From NCBI RefSeq assembly GCF_001187435.1, contig NZ_LFXA01000017.1:868001-932000 (forward strand): DNA of 64,000 bases, read 5' to 3'. This stretch comes from Streptomyces caatingaensis. GTDB lineage: Bacteria > Actinomycetota > Actinomycetes > Streptomycetales > Streptomycetaceae. Both the position numbers and the translations under genes were made by a program. This document shows positions 1 through 8,183 of this stretch, in pieces; positions within the stretch are counted from its first letter, which is position 1, and every line of letters starts with the position of its first letter. The notes below the pieces were generated by a model. That model had not been told where the DNA came from and ran no database searches. It was given only the letters and a program-made list of their open reading frames with translations.

Positions 1-770
1 CGCTTGCGCAGGTCGTGGAGGGCTGGGGTGTCGCGGCGGGACCGGAACGGTTTGACGCTCTCACCCTCGGCCCGGCGTCGCATGCGGATCACCACGGCCC
101 GATCCATGATCGTGTCGGGTAGGTCGCCGATCCCGGCCAGGGCAGCCATGGCGAAGGTGGCGAACTTGTGCGGTGTGTGGTCGTTGCCGACGACACGGGT
201 GACGTACCGGTTGCGCTGATGGCCGGCGTTGAGCAGGCCGCGCATCTCCTCGTTCTTCTCCGCCATCTTCGGGGTGCCGAAAATGGTGTCCGCCTCGTCC
301 ACCAGCAGGGTGGGCGGCTCATCGGTGATCGACCGGAAGACCGCCGCAGGTGTGGTGTTGACCGTGAGCATCGGCTCGTGAACCGTCTCGGTCAGCACGT
401 CCAGCAGCCGCGACTTACCGCACCGCTTCGCCGGCCCCACCACCGCCAGACGCGGAGCGTGCTGCCATGCGGGCTGCAGATGTGTCGCCGCCACCCACAG
501 CGTGACCGCGTTCAGAGCCTCCGGGGAGGGCAGGATCACGAACTTGGCGATATGAGCCCGCAGCTCGTCGAGCAGTGCCGAGCCGGCGGTCGGCGCTGGA
601 TCAGGTGCCGCCGTCTCGGCGGGCTGATCCGCCGAAACGGCGGCCGGCGCGCCACTGTTGGCGGACGCAGGGGCTTCTCCGGTGTGATGGCCGGGCCGGC
701 CAGGGATGGCTACCGGCGGCCATGAAGGCTTGTCGTGTGCGGAATAGGGCTCGGTTCCCGTATGTTCCAC
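1..770 (-). CDS. DUF3631 domain ATPase, C-terminus beyond window edge
   Basis: Reading the minus strand gives an open frame from a GTG at 770 to the window edge. Visible motifs are a Walker A-like loop (GPAKRCGKSR) and a Walker B-like stretch (TLLVDEAD), followed by the segment typical of DUF3631 proteins with NAGHQRNRYV and DLPDTIMDRAV. A Pro/Ala-rich stretch of about 45 residues precedes the ATPase part. The GTG is chosen because GAGGA lies 8 nt upstream. DUF3631 proteins are common in actinomycete integrative elements and plasmids and are thought to be replication or DNA-handling ATPases. Here it lies with an excisionase-like protein, an XRE regulator and an integrase, which supports an element gene. 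The exact role is unknown and the 3' end is not in the window. Confidence 0.75.
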   Translation of the reverse strand, partial: MEHTGTEPYSAHDKPSWPPVAIPGRPGHHTGEAPASANSGAPAAVSADQPAETAAPDPAPTAGSALLDELRAHIAKFVILPSPEALNAVTLWVAATHLQPAWQHAPRLAVVGPAKRCGKSRLLDVLTETVHEPMLTVNTTPAAVFRSITDEPPTLLVDEADTIFGTPKMAEKNEEMRGLLNAGHQRNRYVTRVVGNDHTPHKFATFAMAALAGIGDLPDTIMDRAVVIRMRRRAEGESVKPFRSRRDTPALHDLRK

Positions 771-1000
771 GGGGCAGTTCCTCGTCTGGCGGTTGCGGGC
801 TTGCGCGCCCTTGCCGCCGGGTTCGTTCACGCGTGCAGGGGAGTTGTCGGGGCCTCCGGCGTTGCGCCGCCGGGGGCCCTTCCTCTTCTCGCGGGCGTTT
901 GGCCGCGGCGAGGGACCACGGACAGTACGTCCACGCCCCGCCACAGTCCAGCAATTCTGTGTCAGCTCAGCGCAGAACCGTTCGCTATGCGCCCGCACGG

Positions 1001-1231
1001 TCATGCGGCCAGGCCGAGCAGGTCCAGCAGGTCGGCAGTCACGACTCGGTACGCCTTGCCCAGGCGCAGGACCTTGCACGGGTACTCGCCGCGCTTGGCC
1101 AGCGCGTAGCCCTTGCTCCGCCCCAGCCCCAGTGCTCGGTTGCCTGTGTCCAGGTCAACGGCGGCGGGCAGGGCCAGAAGCTCCTCCCGCGTCATGCCCT
1201 TCGGCTGGTCGGTGATCTCGTTGTCGCGCAC
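1001..1231 (-). CDS. Excisionase-like small DNA-binding protein
   Basis: A 76-residue protein with a predicted winged helix-turn-helix: the core LGLGRSKGYALAKRGEYPCKVLRLGKAYRVVTADLLDLLG has the layout of MerR/Xis-type excisionases, with a helix-turn-helix followed by a beta wing and a final helix. Such proteins bind att DNA and direct the integrase toward excision. It sits between the DUF3631 gene and the divergently transcribed XRE regulator, within 800 bp of the integrase, as in actinomycete integrative and conjugative elements. The family call rests on size, fold pattern and context. A small regulatory protein without an excision role is the main alternative. Confidence 0.75.
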   Translation of the reverse strand: MRDNEITDQPKGMTREELLALPAAVDLDTGNRALGLGRSKGYALAKRGEYPCKVLRLGKAYRVVTADLLDLLGLAA

Positions 1232-1314
1232 GCGGCGCTCCCTCCATGACTGAGCCCTCGGCGAACGCGCCCATCACGTCCGTCTCCAGGCGTGAGATCC
1301 ACTGTGGCCAGAGC

Positions 1315-1320
1315 TACTGT
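1315..1320 (+). promoter_or_regulatory. Candidate -10 element of a leaderless promoter
   Basis: TACTGT ends 6 nt before the ATG at 1327, and no Shine-Dalgarno sequence precedes that ATG. This is the arrangement expected when transcription starts at the A of the start codon, common in Streptomyces. It also decides the start of the XRE gene over the upstream in-frame ATG at 1246. Confidence 0.4.
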
Positions 1321-1326
1321 GTCGGT

Positions 1327-2004
1327 ATGACACAGACCTGGCGTGATGATGGAACCGAGGACGACGTGCCGGAGTGGGTGGACCAGGTCATGGCCACCGT
1401 GGCCGCCGAAGTGAGGCGCCGGAGGAAGGAGCTGCGCATGAGCGCCCAGGACCTGGCCGATGCCTGCGAAGAGATCGGCTATCCGATCCCGCGCAACGTG
1501 ATCGCCAACATGGAGTCCGGCCGGCGCGCCACCCTGCCCCTGGTCGAGGTCCTCGTCCTGGCCGAAGCCCTGCGCACCTATCCGGTCTGCCTGCTCTACC
1601 CCGTCGGCTATGTGGACAGGGTCCAGCGTCTTCCCTTTCGAGCCTCCGAGCCGACCTGGGATGCCATGCGCTGGTTCACCGGTGACAAGGAAGGCTTTGG
1701 CGTGGAGGACAGCATGCTCCGCGCCTTCCGCGCCCACGTCAGCCACCAGCGCGCGGCCCTGGCGGCCCTGAAGGCCGAGAAGCACGAGCGCTGGAAAGCC
1801 GAGACGGCACCCAACCAGGCCGAACGCGAGGAAGCCGCCCTTGCCCAAGCCGATTACGCCGAAAGGGCCGTGCAGGCCAAGTACCGGCTCCGCAGCGCCC
1901 GCGCCTTCATCCGCGAGGACGGCGGCACGCCACCGCCCCTCCCGCCCGAACTCGCCGACGTCGACCCTCCCGTCGACAGCACCACCGAGGAGAACGATCT
2001 TTGA
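1327..2004 (+). CDS. XRE-family transcriptional regulator of the integrated element
   Basis: A 225-residue protein. Residues about 18-75 form a Cro/C1-type helix-turn-helix (EVRRRRKELRMSAQDLADACE, then NVIANMESGRR). The central part is Ala/Glu/Arg-rich and likely helical, and the C-terminus is Pro-rich and acidic. It presumably controls element genes, since it is divergent to the excisionase-like gene and its stop overlaps the integrase start (TTGA, 4 nt), so the two are translationally coupled. An in-frame ATG at 1246 would add 27 residues, but the leaderless promoter pattern favours 1327. Confidence 0.8.
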   Translation: MTQTWRDDGTEDDVPEWVDQVMATVAAEVRRRRKELRMSAQDLADACEEIGYPIPRNVIANMESGRRATLPLVEVLVLAEALRTYPVCLLYPVGYVDRVQRLPFRASEPTWDAMRWFTGDKEGFGVEDSMLRAFRAHVSHQRAALAALKAEKHERWKAETAPNQAEREEAALAQADYAERAVQAKYRLRSARAFIREDGGTPPPLPPELADVDPPVDSTTEENDL

Positions 2005-3674
2005 AGGGTTCCACCCACCGCCGCTGCTACTGTCGCGATCCCAAGACCGGCAAGCCGCTGGGCAAGAAGTGCCCCAAGCTCTCCAGCCGCAAGCACGGCT
2101 CCTACTCCATACGCCAGGAGCTCCCGCTTCGCGAGGACGGCACTCGGCGCTCTTTCAGCCGCGCCGGCTACGAGTCCCTGAAGGCCGCCCAAGCGGACCT
2201 CGACCATGTTCGGGCGCTGCTCGGCCTCGCTGACGCCTACGACGTCGAGGGGCTGGCTCAAATCGCCGAGCTGCTGGAGAAGGTGGCCGACGAGAAGGCG
2301 CCACTGCCTGACATCGAGGCGACACGCAAGCGCTTGAGCCACGGCCTCGACCTGACGAGCCGTCTCACGGTCGGCGAGTGGCTCGACATGTGGCTGGCCG
2401 GAAAGAAGGGGCGCCAGAGCGCCATCAGCCGCGACGAGAGCAATATCCGGGTGCACCTGAAACCGAGGATCGGGCATTTGCGGCTCGACCGGCTCCGGGT
2501 CACCCATCTGTCGGAGATGTTCGAGGCCATCGCCGAGGCCAACGTCGAGATCGCCGAGGGTAACGCCGCGCGTCGCAAGGCGTTCGAGGATCTCGCCCAG
2601 ATCCCTTGGAAGGGGCGCGAGAACCGCGCCCGCCGCAAGGCGATGAAGGCGGCTATCGAGGAGATGGAGCCCTACCGCCGCATCGTGGGCCCGGCCACGC
2701 GGCAGCGTGTCCGCTCCACCCTGCGTGCCGCGCTCAACGCTGCGATCGCCCAGCAGCTCATCACCTTCAACCCGGCGGCCCACGTAGAGCTGGAAGCGGG
2801 CAAGCGGCCCAAGGCTCTCGTGTGGTCCGAGGAGCGCATCCTTCAATGGAAGCGCACGGGCGAAAAGCCGTCACCGGTGATGGTGTGGACCCCGGAGCAC
2901 ACCGGCCTCTTTCTCGACCACGTCGCGGACGACCGGCTGTACGCGCTCTTCCACCTGATCGCGTTCCGCGGACTGCGGCGCGGTGAGGCGTGCGGGCAGA
3001 AGTGGACCGATACCGACTTGGACGCCGGACTCATCACCGTCGCCAAGCAGCTCGTGGTGAACGGCTGGGAGGTCTACGAGGACGACCCCAAGACCGATGC
3101 CGGCGCGCGGACCATCGCGCTGGACTCCGACACGGTGCGGGCCCTCAAGCGGCACCGCGCCCAGCAGGACAAGGACCGCGAGCAGTGGGGGAGCGCCTGG
3201 GTCGAGACCGGACGCGTCTTCACCCGTGAGAACGGGGAACTGCTCCACCCCGCCAACGTCACGCGGCGGTTCATCGAGCTCTACGAGGAGATCGGCCTCC
3301 CACCGATCCGGCTCCACGACCTCCGCCACGGCGCGGCCACGCTGGCCCACGCGGCCGGAGCCGATCTGAAGGACATCCAGGAGATGCTCGGCCACTCCTC
3401 GATCACCATCACGGCCGACACGTACACGAGCCTGCTCCCCGAGGCGGATCGGGCGATCGCTGAGGCCGCAGCCCGGCTCGTGCCGCGTGCACGCGCAGCC
3501 TCCGAGAACATCGCTCCGGAAGCCGCGCCCGAGCGCGACGGTGCCGAGGATCACGGTCCCGAGTCCGTGCCGGATGGTGCTGATCCTCTGGGAGATATCC
3601 GGGAGATCAACTCCCCGTCCGCTCACGCACCGCTCACGCAAACGGCCCCGGACGAGGAGTCCGAGGCCGAATAG
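2001..3674 (+). CDS. int: Tyrosine-type site-specific integrase
   Basis: A 557-residue tyrosine recombinase. The N-terminal part has an arm-binding/SAM-like domain (TVGEWLDMWLAGKKG region). The C-terminal catalytic domain keeps the expected residues: Arg about 326 in FRGLRRGE, HDLRH at about 439-443, the second-box His in LGHSS, and the nucleophile Tyr about 475 in TADTYTSLL. It starts with TTG overlapping the stop of the XRE gene. It ends 45 bp from the 3' end of tRNA-Arg(CCT), the classical position of an integrase beside its own att site, so it most likely drives integration of the element (lying to its left) into that tRNA gene. A C-terminal acidic Pro/Asp-rich tail of about 60 residues is unusual but tolerated in this family. 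Confidence 0.93.
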   Translation: MKGSTHRRCYCRDPKTGKPLGKKCPKLSSRKHGSYSIRQELPLREDGTRRSFSRAGYESLKAAQADLDHVRALLGLADAYDVEGLAQIAELLEKVADEKAPLPDIEATRKRLSHGLDLTSRLTVGEWLDMWLAGKKGRQSAISRDESNIRVHLKPRIGHLRLDRLRVTHLSEMFEAIAEANVEIAEGNAARRKAFEDLAQIPWKGRENRARRKAMKAAIEEMEPYRRIVGPATRQRVRSTLRAALNAAIAQQLITFNPAAHVELEAGKRPKALVWSEERILQWKRTGEKPSPVMVWTPEHTGLFLDHVADDRLYALFHLIAFRGLRRGEACGQKWTDTDLDAGLITVAKQLVVNGWEVYEDDPKTDAGARTIALDSDTVRALKRHRAQQDKDREQWGSAWVETGRVFTRENGELLHPANVTRRFIELYEEIGLPPIRLHDLRHGAATLAHAAGADLKDIQEMLGHSSITITADTYTSLLPEADRAIAEAAARLVPRARAASENIAPEAAPERDGAEDHGPESVPDGADPLGDIREINSPSAHAPLTQTAPDEESEAE

Positions 3675-3719
3675 AGCGCCTCCCTGGGGAGAAACCCCAG
3701 GTCAGCGCGCACTGCAGTG

Positions 3720-3792
3720 TGCCCCCGGGCAGATTCGAACTGCCGACACCCGCTTTAGGAGAGCGGTGCTCTATCCCCTGAGCTACGGAGGC
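3720..3792 (-). tRNA. tRNA-Arg (anticodon CCT)
   Basis: The minus strand folds into a complete cloverleaf of 73 nt. Acceptor arms GCCTCCG and CGGGGGC pair over 7 bp with one T-G wobble, the anticodon stem CCGCT/AGCGG encloses loop CTCCTAA (anticodon CCT), and the T-arm carries GTTCGAATC. The 3' CCA is not encoded. The integrase gene ends just 3' of this tRNA, so the 3' half is the probable attachment core, restored on integration. Confidence 0.95.
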
Positions 3793-3946
3793 GGGGCTTG
3801 CTGGATTCCTTGATGAAAACCCTGGTGGATCTTCGTGGGGGATCAGCTCGCTCCTCGACCGCCGCGCGTGGTGCGTGCAGGGCGGTCGAGGACAGGTTAG
3901 CGGATGGTAGGAGACCGGCGCTGGTGGGTGTGGGTCCAGGTGCCGG

Positions 3947-5386
3947 TCAGGGCTGCTGGGGTGCGGGGTCTTCTTGGTGTCGGGCGGCGCTGGTGGCGTT
4001 CTGGGCGAGGAGGAAGCCGAGCATGACCAGGCTCTGGGCTTCGGCGCCGAAGGCGATGAGGCGGCCGTTCCAGAGGTGGCGGTCGAACTGGGCGAAGACG
4101 GATTCGGCGTCGTCGCGGTGGGAGTAGATCTCGTCGTGGGTCGTGGTGTTCGGGGGGATGGGGACGAGGTGCTCGGCGCGGTGGAACTTGCGCTCCACGT
4201 CGCTTTGTCCCGGTGGGCGTTCGCCGGGGGTGGTGGTGATGCCGACGGGTTCGCGGTGATGGTGCGGGCCGTAGCGGCAGGGAACGGTGATCTGGTGGTA
4301 CCAGCGGTGGGTGCGTTCGCCGCGGCGTTGGAGGCGGGCGATGGGCAGGGGAGTGAGGGTGCTGGTGCCGTCGTCGCGGTAGGTGCGTTCGGTGACGCGG
4401 CCGCCGTCGGCCCACAGTTCGTGGCGGCAGCGGGAGTAGCCGAGGGTGTGCAGGGGGACGGGAGTCAGACCGTCGTGCTGCTTGTTGATCAGGTGTCGGC
4501 CGCGGCGGTGGAGGGTGTCGCGGTGGGTGCCGCGGCAGGCGCCGTCGTAGACGAGGCCCAGGCACCCGGCGGCGTCGGGGTGGTCGAGGATTTCGGTGGC
4601 GGCTTCGATGGCGGCGGCCGCTTCACCGCCGGGGTGGTGGTGGGGCACGTGCCGGTAGGAGATCAGGACGCGACGCAGGTATCCGGTGTGGCGGGCGGAG
4701 AAGACAACGAACTTGGTGCCGCGTACGGGGCGGCCGCCGCCCTCGGTCTGGGACCAAGCGGCGGGGTCGACGCGGCGCCTGCGGATCTCGCCGGTGGCTT
4801 CGTCGACGGTGTAGGGGGTGGTGGCGAGGGTGGGAGCCTTGGCGACGGTGCCGTCGCCGACCAGGAGCTGATGGCGCTCCGGGTGGCTCCAGCTGCGGGG
4901 TGCGCCGGGTGGGAGCAGTCCTTGGCGGAGGGCCTGCTTGAGGGCGAGGTCGCGGTAGGCGGCATTGAGGTCGTCGAGGCGGGGGATGAGAAGCGTGCGC
5001 TGGGCGTGCTGCCAGTGGTTGCGGCTGGGGCCCAGCTCGGGAAGGCGGGCGGCTTCGTCTGCGCCGAGGTGTTCTGCGATGCCCTTTTTGATCTCGGTCC
5101 AGATGCCGGGGTGCTGCAGGTGGCCGGCGGTGCCGCGGGCGGAGCCGTGGACGCCGCGGACGGCGAGGAAGAGCAGGTAGACGTAGGGCGGGTAGTGCGC
5201 CTTGCGCCCTCCTCGGTTGCGGGGGCGCTCGTCATTGAGGACGTGAGCGAGGGTGTAGAGATCGCTGAAGCGGGCGCAGTCGGTGATGCGCTGCGGGAAG
5301 GTGCGCCGGTCCGCTTCGCGGGCCCGGCGCTTGCGGCAGGGGCGTTCGGCCGGTGGCAGGGGGTTGCCGAAGAGGTCGTCGGGCAT
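3947..5386 (-). CDS. DDE transposase-like protein (IS4-type catalytic pattern)
   Basis: A 479-residue protein with three spaced acidic motifs that fit an RNase H-like DDE transposase: LVGDGTVA (first Asp, about residue 176), LGLVYDGACRG (second Asp, about 282) and IYSHRDDAESVFAQFD (Glu). The last matches the Y-x2-R-x3-E-x6-K signature of IS4-like enzymes, except that the final Lys is Asp. The N-terminal quarter is basic and probably binds DNA. It begins 2 bp after the stop of the recombinase-fold protein, so the two are almost certainly co-transcribed. I see no terminal inverted repeats around it, so it may be a domesticated or relic enzyme rather than a simple IS. The domain assignment comes from motif reading only. 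Confidence 0.65.
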   Translation of the reverse strand: MPDDLFGNPLPPAERPCRKRRAREADRRTFPQRITDCARFSDLYTLAHVLNDERPRNRGGRKAHYPPYVYLLFLAVRGVHGSARGTAGHLQHPGIWTEIKKGIAEHLGADEAARLPELGPSRNHWQHAQRTLLIPRLDDLNAAYRDLALKQALRQGLLPPGAPRSWSHPERHQLLVGDGTVAKAPTLATTPYTVDEATGEIRRRRVDPAAWSQTEGGGRPVRGTKFVVFSARHTGYLRRVLISYRHVPHHHPGGEAAAAIEAATEILDHPDAAGCLGLVYDGACRGTHRDTLHRRGRHLINKQHDGLTPVPLHTLGYSRCRHELWADGGRVTERTYRDDGTSTLTPLPIARLQRRGERTHRWYHQITVPCRYGPHHHREPVGITTTPGERPPGQSDVERKFHRAEHLVPIPPNTTTHDEIYSHRDDAESVFAQFDRHLWNGRLIAFGAEAQSLVMLGFLLAQNATSAARHQEDPAPQQP

Positions 5387-5388
5387 GG

Positions 5389-6417
5389 TCAGATCGCCTT
5401 TTCTCGCGTGTGGGGTGCGGTGGGTGGTCGCCAGTGGTGGCCGATGACAGCGGCGGCGCGGTCGAGGGAGGAGAGCCCGAGCAGGAGGGCTGCGTCCTCG
5501 ATGCGGCCGGTGCGGGCGTGGAGGTTCCAGGCGGCGTAGGCAGTGACGGAGGCGGGGCGGACGGTGGGGTCGGCGGCCAGCCCGATGCGGCGCAGGAGGT
5601 CGCCGAGCGCGACGCAGGAGCGTGCTTGCAGCTGCTCATCGCTCCCTGTCCGGGAGGACACCGCGAGTTTCAGACCGGCCGGGTGCGTGCCCGGGGGTGC
5701 TTGGGCACGCACGTGCATGGCGCGTGCGGCCAGGACCCGCAGTTCCCAGGGCCCCAGGGGACACCAGCGGGGTGCGCTCTTGGACGAGCCGTGCATCCAC
5801 ACGCGGGCGCGGGGGATGTCGAGGTCGGTGAGGCGGGTGTGTCCGATCTCGCCGGTGTGGCCGCCGGAGAGGGCGAGGGCCGCAGCCGCGGCGTGCCTCG
5901 TCGGCCGGTCGGTGAACTCGGCGGCGTGCCGCAGGGCGATGGCCTCGTCCTCAGTGAGCGGCCGCGCCTGTCCGCGCGTACGGACCGGCAGGGTCAGTGC
6001 CCAGGTGGGGTCGTGGCCGCACAGTCCCAGTTCGCGGGCGGTGCGGAAGAACATCCGCAGCACGCTGCGGCGCAGGTGCCGGGTGGCCGGCGCCGCCTCG
6101 CCGGTGGCGCCGTGGCGGGTGCGGCCGGGGGCATCGATGAACGCCGAGGCCAGTTGCTCGGTCACCTCGGTGAGCAGGACCGTCTCGCGGGCCGTGGCAT
6201 AGCGCTGGAAGCGGGCCAGGAGCAGGGCGAACTTCTCCAGGCTCTGCCGGGACATCTCACCCCGCCTGGCCATGGTCGCCCAGGCAGTCAGGACCTCGCC
6301 GACCGCGGCGTCCACGGCAACCTCAGCCACGGCCCGCCGCCGGACGGTACTGCGGTGGGGCCGGCACATGCCGGACAGGCGAAGGCCTGCCCACACAAAA
6401 ACGGTGCATACATACAC
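5389..6417 (-). CDS. Tyrosine-recombinase-fold protein lacking catalytic residues
   Basis: A 342-residue protein. Residues about 30-145 resemble a core-binding SAM-like domain and the remainder the catalytic fold of tyrosine recombinases, but the active-site positions are replaced. The box I pattern G-L-R-x-G-E is GGHTGEI (Arg to His), the H-x-x-R box is absent (RPASVTAY), LGHS is LGLS, and the nucleophile region ends GHHW without Tyr. It is therefore probably a DNA-binding protein that no longer recombines. It lies directly upstream of, and is coupled to, the DDE transposase-like gene. The start is uncertain: the ATG at 6417 lies inside an inverted repeat, and an internal ATG 16 codons later (6369) is an alternative. 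Confidence 0.6.
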   Translation of the reverse strand: MYVCTVFVWAGLRLSGMCRPHRSTVRRRAVAEVAVDAAVGEVLTAWATMARRGEMSRQSLEKFALLLARFQRYATARETVLLTEVTEQLASAFIDAPGRTRHGATGEAAPATRHLRRSVLRMFFRTARELGLCGHDPTWALTLPVRTRGQARPLTEDEAIALRHAAEFTDRPTRHAAAAALALSGGHTGEIGHTRLTDLDIPRARVWMHGSSKSAPRWCPLGPWELRVLAARAMHVRAQAPPGTHPAGLKLAVSSRTGSDEQLQARSCVALGDLLRRIGLAADPTVRPASVTAYAAWNLHARTGRIEDAALLLGLSSLDRAAAVIGHHWRPPTAPHTREKAI

Positions 6418-6420
6418 CGT
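6401..6420. promoter_or_regulatory. Inverted repeat over the start codon of the recombinase-fold gene
   Basis: ACGGTGCATACATACACCGT has perfect 6-bp arms (ACGGTG/CACCGT) around an AT-rich centre and covers the ATG at 6417. Its position suggests an operator, possibly bound by the encoded DNA-binding protein itself. This is a pattern observation with no direct evidence of binding. Confidence 0.35.
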
Positions 6421-6608
6421 GAGTGGGGTGGGGGCGTTCGGCCACCGCAGGCGGCCGAACCAGTGATCGCGATGGTGCGGGGCGGGTGGGACCGGGGTGT
6501 CAGCTCGTGGTGATCTCCAGGGGGTGAATGCGGGTCGGGCTGCCGGGTTGACGGACGGGGAGGTACAGGGCCGACGGGTGTAGTCGTGGCTGTGGTGGGA
6601 TGGTCACG

Positions 6609-6678
6609 TGGATGGCAGGGGAGTCGAACCCCTCGCGCGCAGGTTCTACAGGCCGGGCGCGGGCACCAGCCGCCACCC
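6609..6678 (-). other. Degenerate tRNA-Tyr-like sequence, possible attachment scar
   Basis: On the minus strand, T-arm AGGGG-TTCGACT-CCCCT, acceptor strand GCCATCC and loop CTGTAGA (Tyr anticodon GTA) are clear, and GGGTGGC 70 nt upstream can pair with the acceptor (one G-T). The D-arm cannot form and the anticodon stem pairs in only three of five positions, so a working tRNA is unlikely. A good 3' half with a poor 5' half is what remains when an element carrying a tRNA 3' end integrates or is partly lost. SLP1-type elements are known to use tRNA-Tyr. The rest of 6421-6738 holds no gene I can support. Confidence 0.4.
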
Positions 6679-6738
6679 CACGGGCGCCGGGCCGGCCTTC
6701 TTCGGGCCGGTCCGGCGCCCCCTTGGCGGGGCGTGGTC

Positions 6739-7464
6739 TCAAACGGGTGTGGCAGGAACGGTGTTGAGGGCCTCGATGCTCTGGGCGAGGCCGTTGAGGA
6801 GCCTGGCGAACTGCTCGTCGGGTAGCTCCCGGAGCTGGTCCATAGTCAGCCCCATGACCAGCGCCTCCCCGCCCCCTTTGGCCTCTTCCTGCCGGCCTCC
6901 ACCTCTGGCGTCGCCGCCGGGCGCGCTGGCGTCCTGGGCGCTGTCCGCCGCGGAGGCGTCGTCGGCCGGGGGGAGGCTGACATGCAGGCGCTCATCGCGG
7001 TGGACGACCAGCGCGATGGCGAGCCACTCGACGAGGTAGATCCCGCGGCGCTTCTTGCCCCGTAGCCCCTGTTGCAGAAGCCGGGCCACCTCCTCCTGTG
7101 GCAGGGGGCCGTCCGCCAGGATCCGCACGGCCTCCCGGGCCGCCCAGTGGTCCTGGTAGAGACGGTTCAGCACCAGCCGGGCCCGCGCGGAGTCCGTGTC
7201 CCACAACGTGGCGAACTCCCGTCCGGCGGGCGTCGCCCGGTACTGGCCGAGGCCGCCCTCGGCCAGGCCCGTGCCGACCAGGTAGCCCAAAGTGCCCGTG
7301 ACCGAGTCGGCATAGCGGCCCATGTGCCGGGCGAGATCGGCGTTCCTCACCGGCCGCGCCTCTTCGCCCGTCAGATCGGCGAGTGCGCACAGAACCTGGA
7401 TCTGTTGTTTCACCTGGAGCCGGTCGGTCGGCAGGACCCGCTCCTGCGGCCAGATACCGCTCAT
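6739..7464 (-). CDS. Unknown protein with predicted winged-helix segment
   Basis: A 241-residue protein I do not recognise. Residues about 15-75 (QQIQVLCALADLTGEEARPVRNADLARHM...) look like a winged helix: a helix pair, NADLARHMGRYADSVTGTLGYLVGTGLAE as the recognition part, and a short wing ending YRATPAGREF. A second helical region about 85-150 follows, then a Gly/Ala/Asp-rich linker and a C-terminal helix (LTMDQLRELPDEQFARLLNGLAQSIEAL). No membrane segments are visible. Its start has only a weak G-rich ribosome binding site. It lies in the same orientation as the next unknown gene at 7701-8183, 236 bp away, within mobile-element-rich DNA. Confidence 0.6.
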   Translation of the reverse strand: MSGIWPQERVLPTDRLQVKQQIQVLCALADLTGEEARPVRNADLARHMGRYADSVTGTLGYLVGTGLAEGGLGQYRATPAGREFATLWDTDSARARLVLNRLYQDHWAAREAVRILADGPLPQEEVARLLQQGLRGKKRRGIYLVEWLAIALVVHRDERLHVSLPPADDASAADSAQDASAPGGDARGGGRQEEAKGGGEALVMGLTMDQLRELPDEQFARLLNGLAQSIEALNTVPATPV

Positions 7465-7700
7465 CGCTGGCCCCCGGTCGGGCAGATGCGGTACGGCAAG
7501 GGCCGGGCGCGATTAACCCGTGGGAGGGAATCACACAGTCGCATGGTGAACCAATCCCGCGCCCGTACAGGCGCGTTGAGAACGGAGGGCTCACCGGGCG
7601 GTGCGGATCTGTGCCTACACTGCCGGTGGTGAGCCCATTCGCGGGCATACCTCAGCGAGGCCGCCGACGGGGTCCAAGCCACGGCGGCCTTCGCGTTTTC

Positions 7701-8183
7701 TTATGGTTCCGGGGCGGCCCGGGCACTCCTTTCGACATCGGAGATCTGCCACCAGCCGGGCTCGACATGCACGATGCGGCCCTGCCTTTTCAACCGTGTC
7801 AGTTCGGGGCTGACCGTGCTGTGGTCCGCATGCTTCCTGACGCTCTGTACGTGCGCGACGATTTCGTGAGTGGCGGCCTTCTCCCGCGCCGCCAGGAAAC
7901 CGAGGATCGCTTCCACCGTTGTCGGGCCCTTTTCGTCTCGTGGCGCCCGGCTCTCTTCGTCCTTCCCGTCGGCCTTGTCGGCCGGTGAAGGCGTGAGGGC
8001 TTCCAGGCGCTGCTCGAGTACGCGCAGGGCGCTGAGGCTGGCTTCGGTCCGCAGCCTGGCTCCGGCAGCGTTACGCTTCGCGGCCTCCAGCTCGGCCTGC
8101 GCGCGGCACAGCCGGTTGTTGTCCTCCTCCAGCAACTGCTGCAACTGCCCGATCAGTCCTGCCACATACTCCCGGTGCAGCAC
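7701..8183 (-). CDS. Unknown coiled-coil protein with C-terminal winged helix
   Basis: A 160-residue protein. Residues about 8-65 are a heptad-like helix (LIGQLQQLLEEDNNRLCRAQAELEAAKR...) that should form a coiled coil. A charged linker about 70-85 is followed by a winged-helix-like domain (TTVEAILGFLAAREKAATHEIVAHVQ, then SPELTRLKRQGRIVHVEPGWWQIS). The layout suggests a dimeric DNA-binding protein. GTG at 8183 is chosen because GGGAGG lies 6 nt upstream; a frame extension to 8228 lacks a comparable site. No known family or partner is identified. Confidence 0.6.
   Translation of the reverse strand: MLHREYVAGLIGQLQQLLEEDNNRLCRAQAELEAAKRNAAGARLRTEASLSALRVLEQRLEALTPSPADKADGKDEESRAPRDEKGPTTVEAILGFLAAREKAATHEIVAHVQSVRKHADHSTVSPELTRLKRQGRIVHVEPGWWQISDVERSARAAPEP

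Noticed and set aside
6609-6678. Functional tRNA-Tyr gene
   Set aside because: The D-arm cannot form and the anticodon stem has two mismatches.
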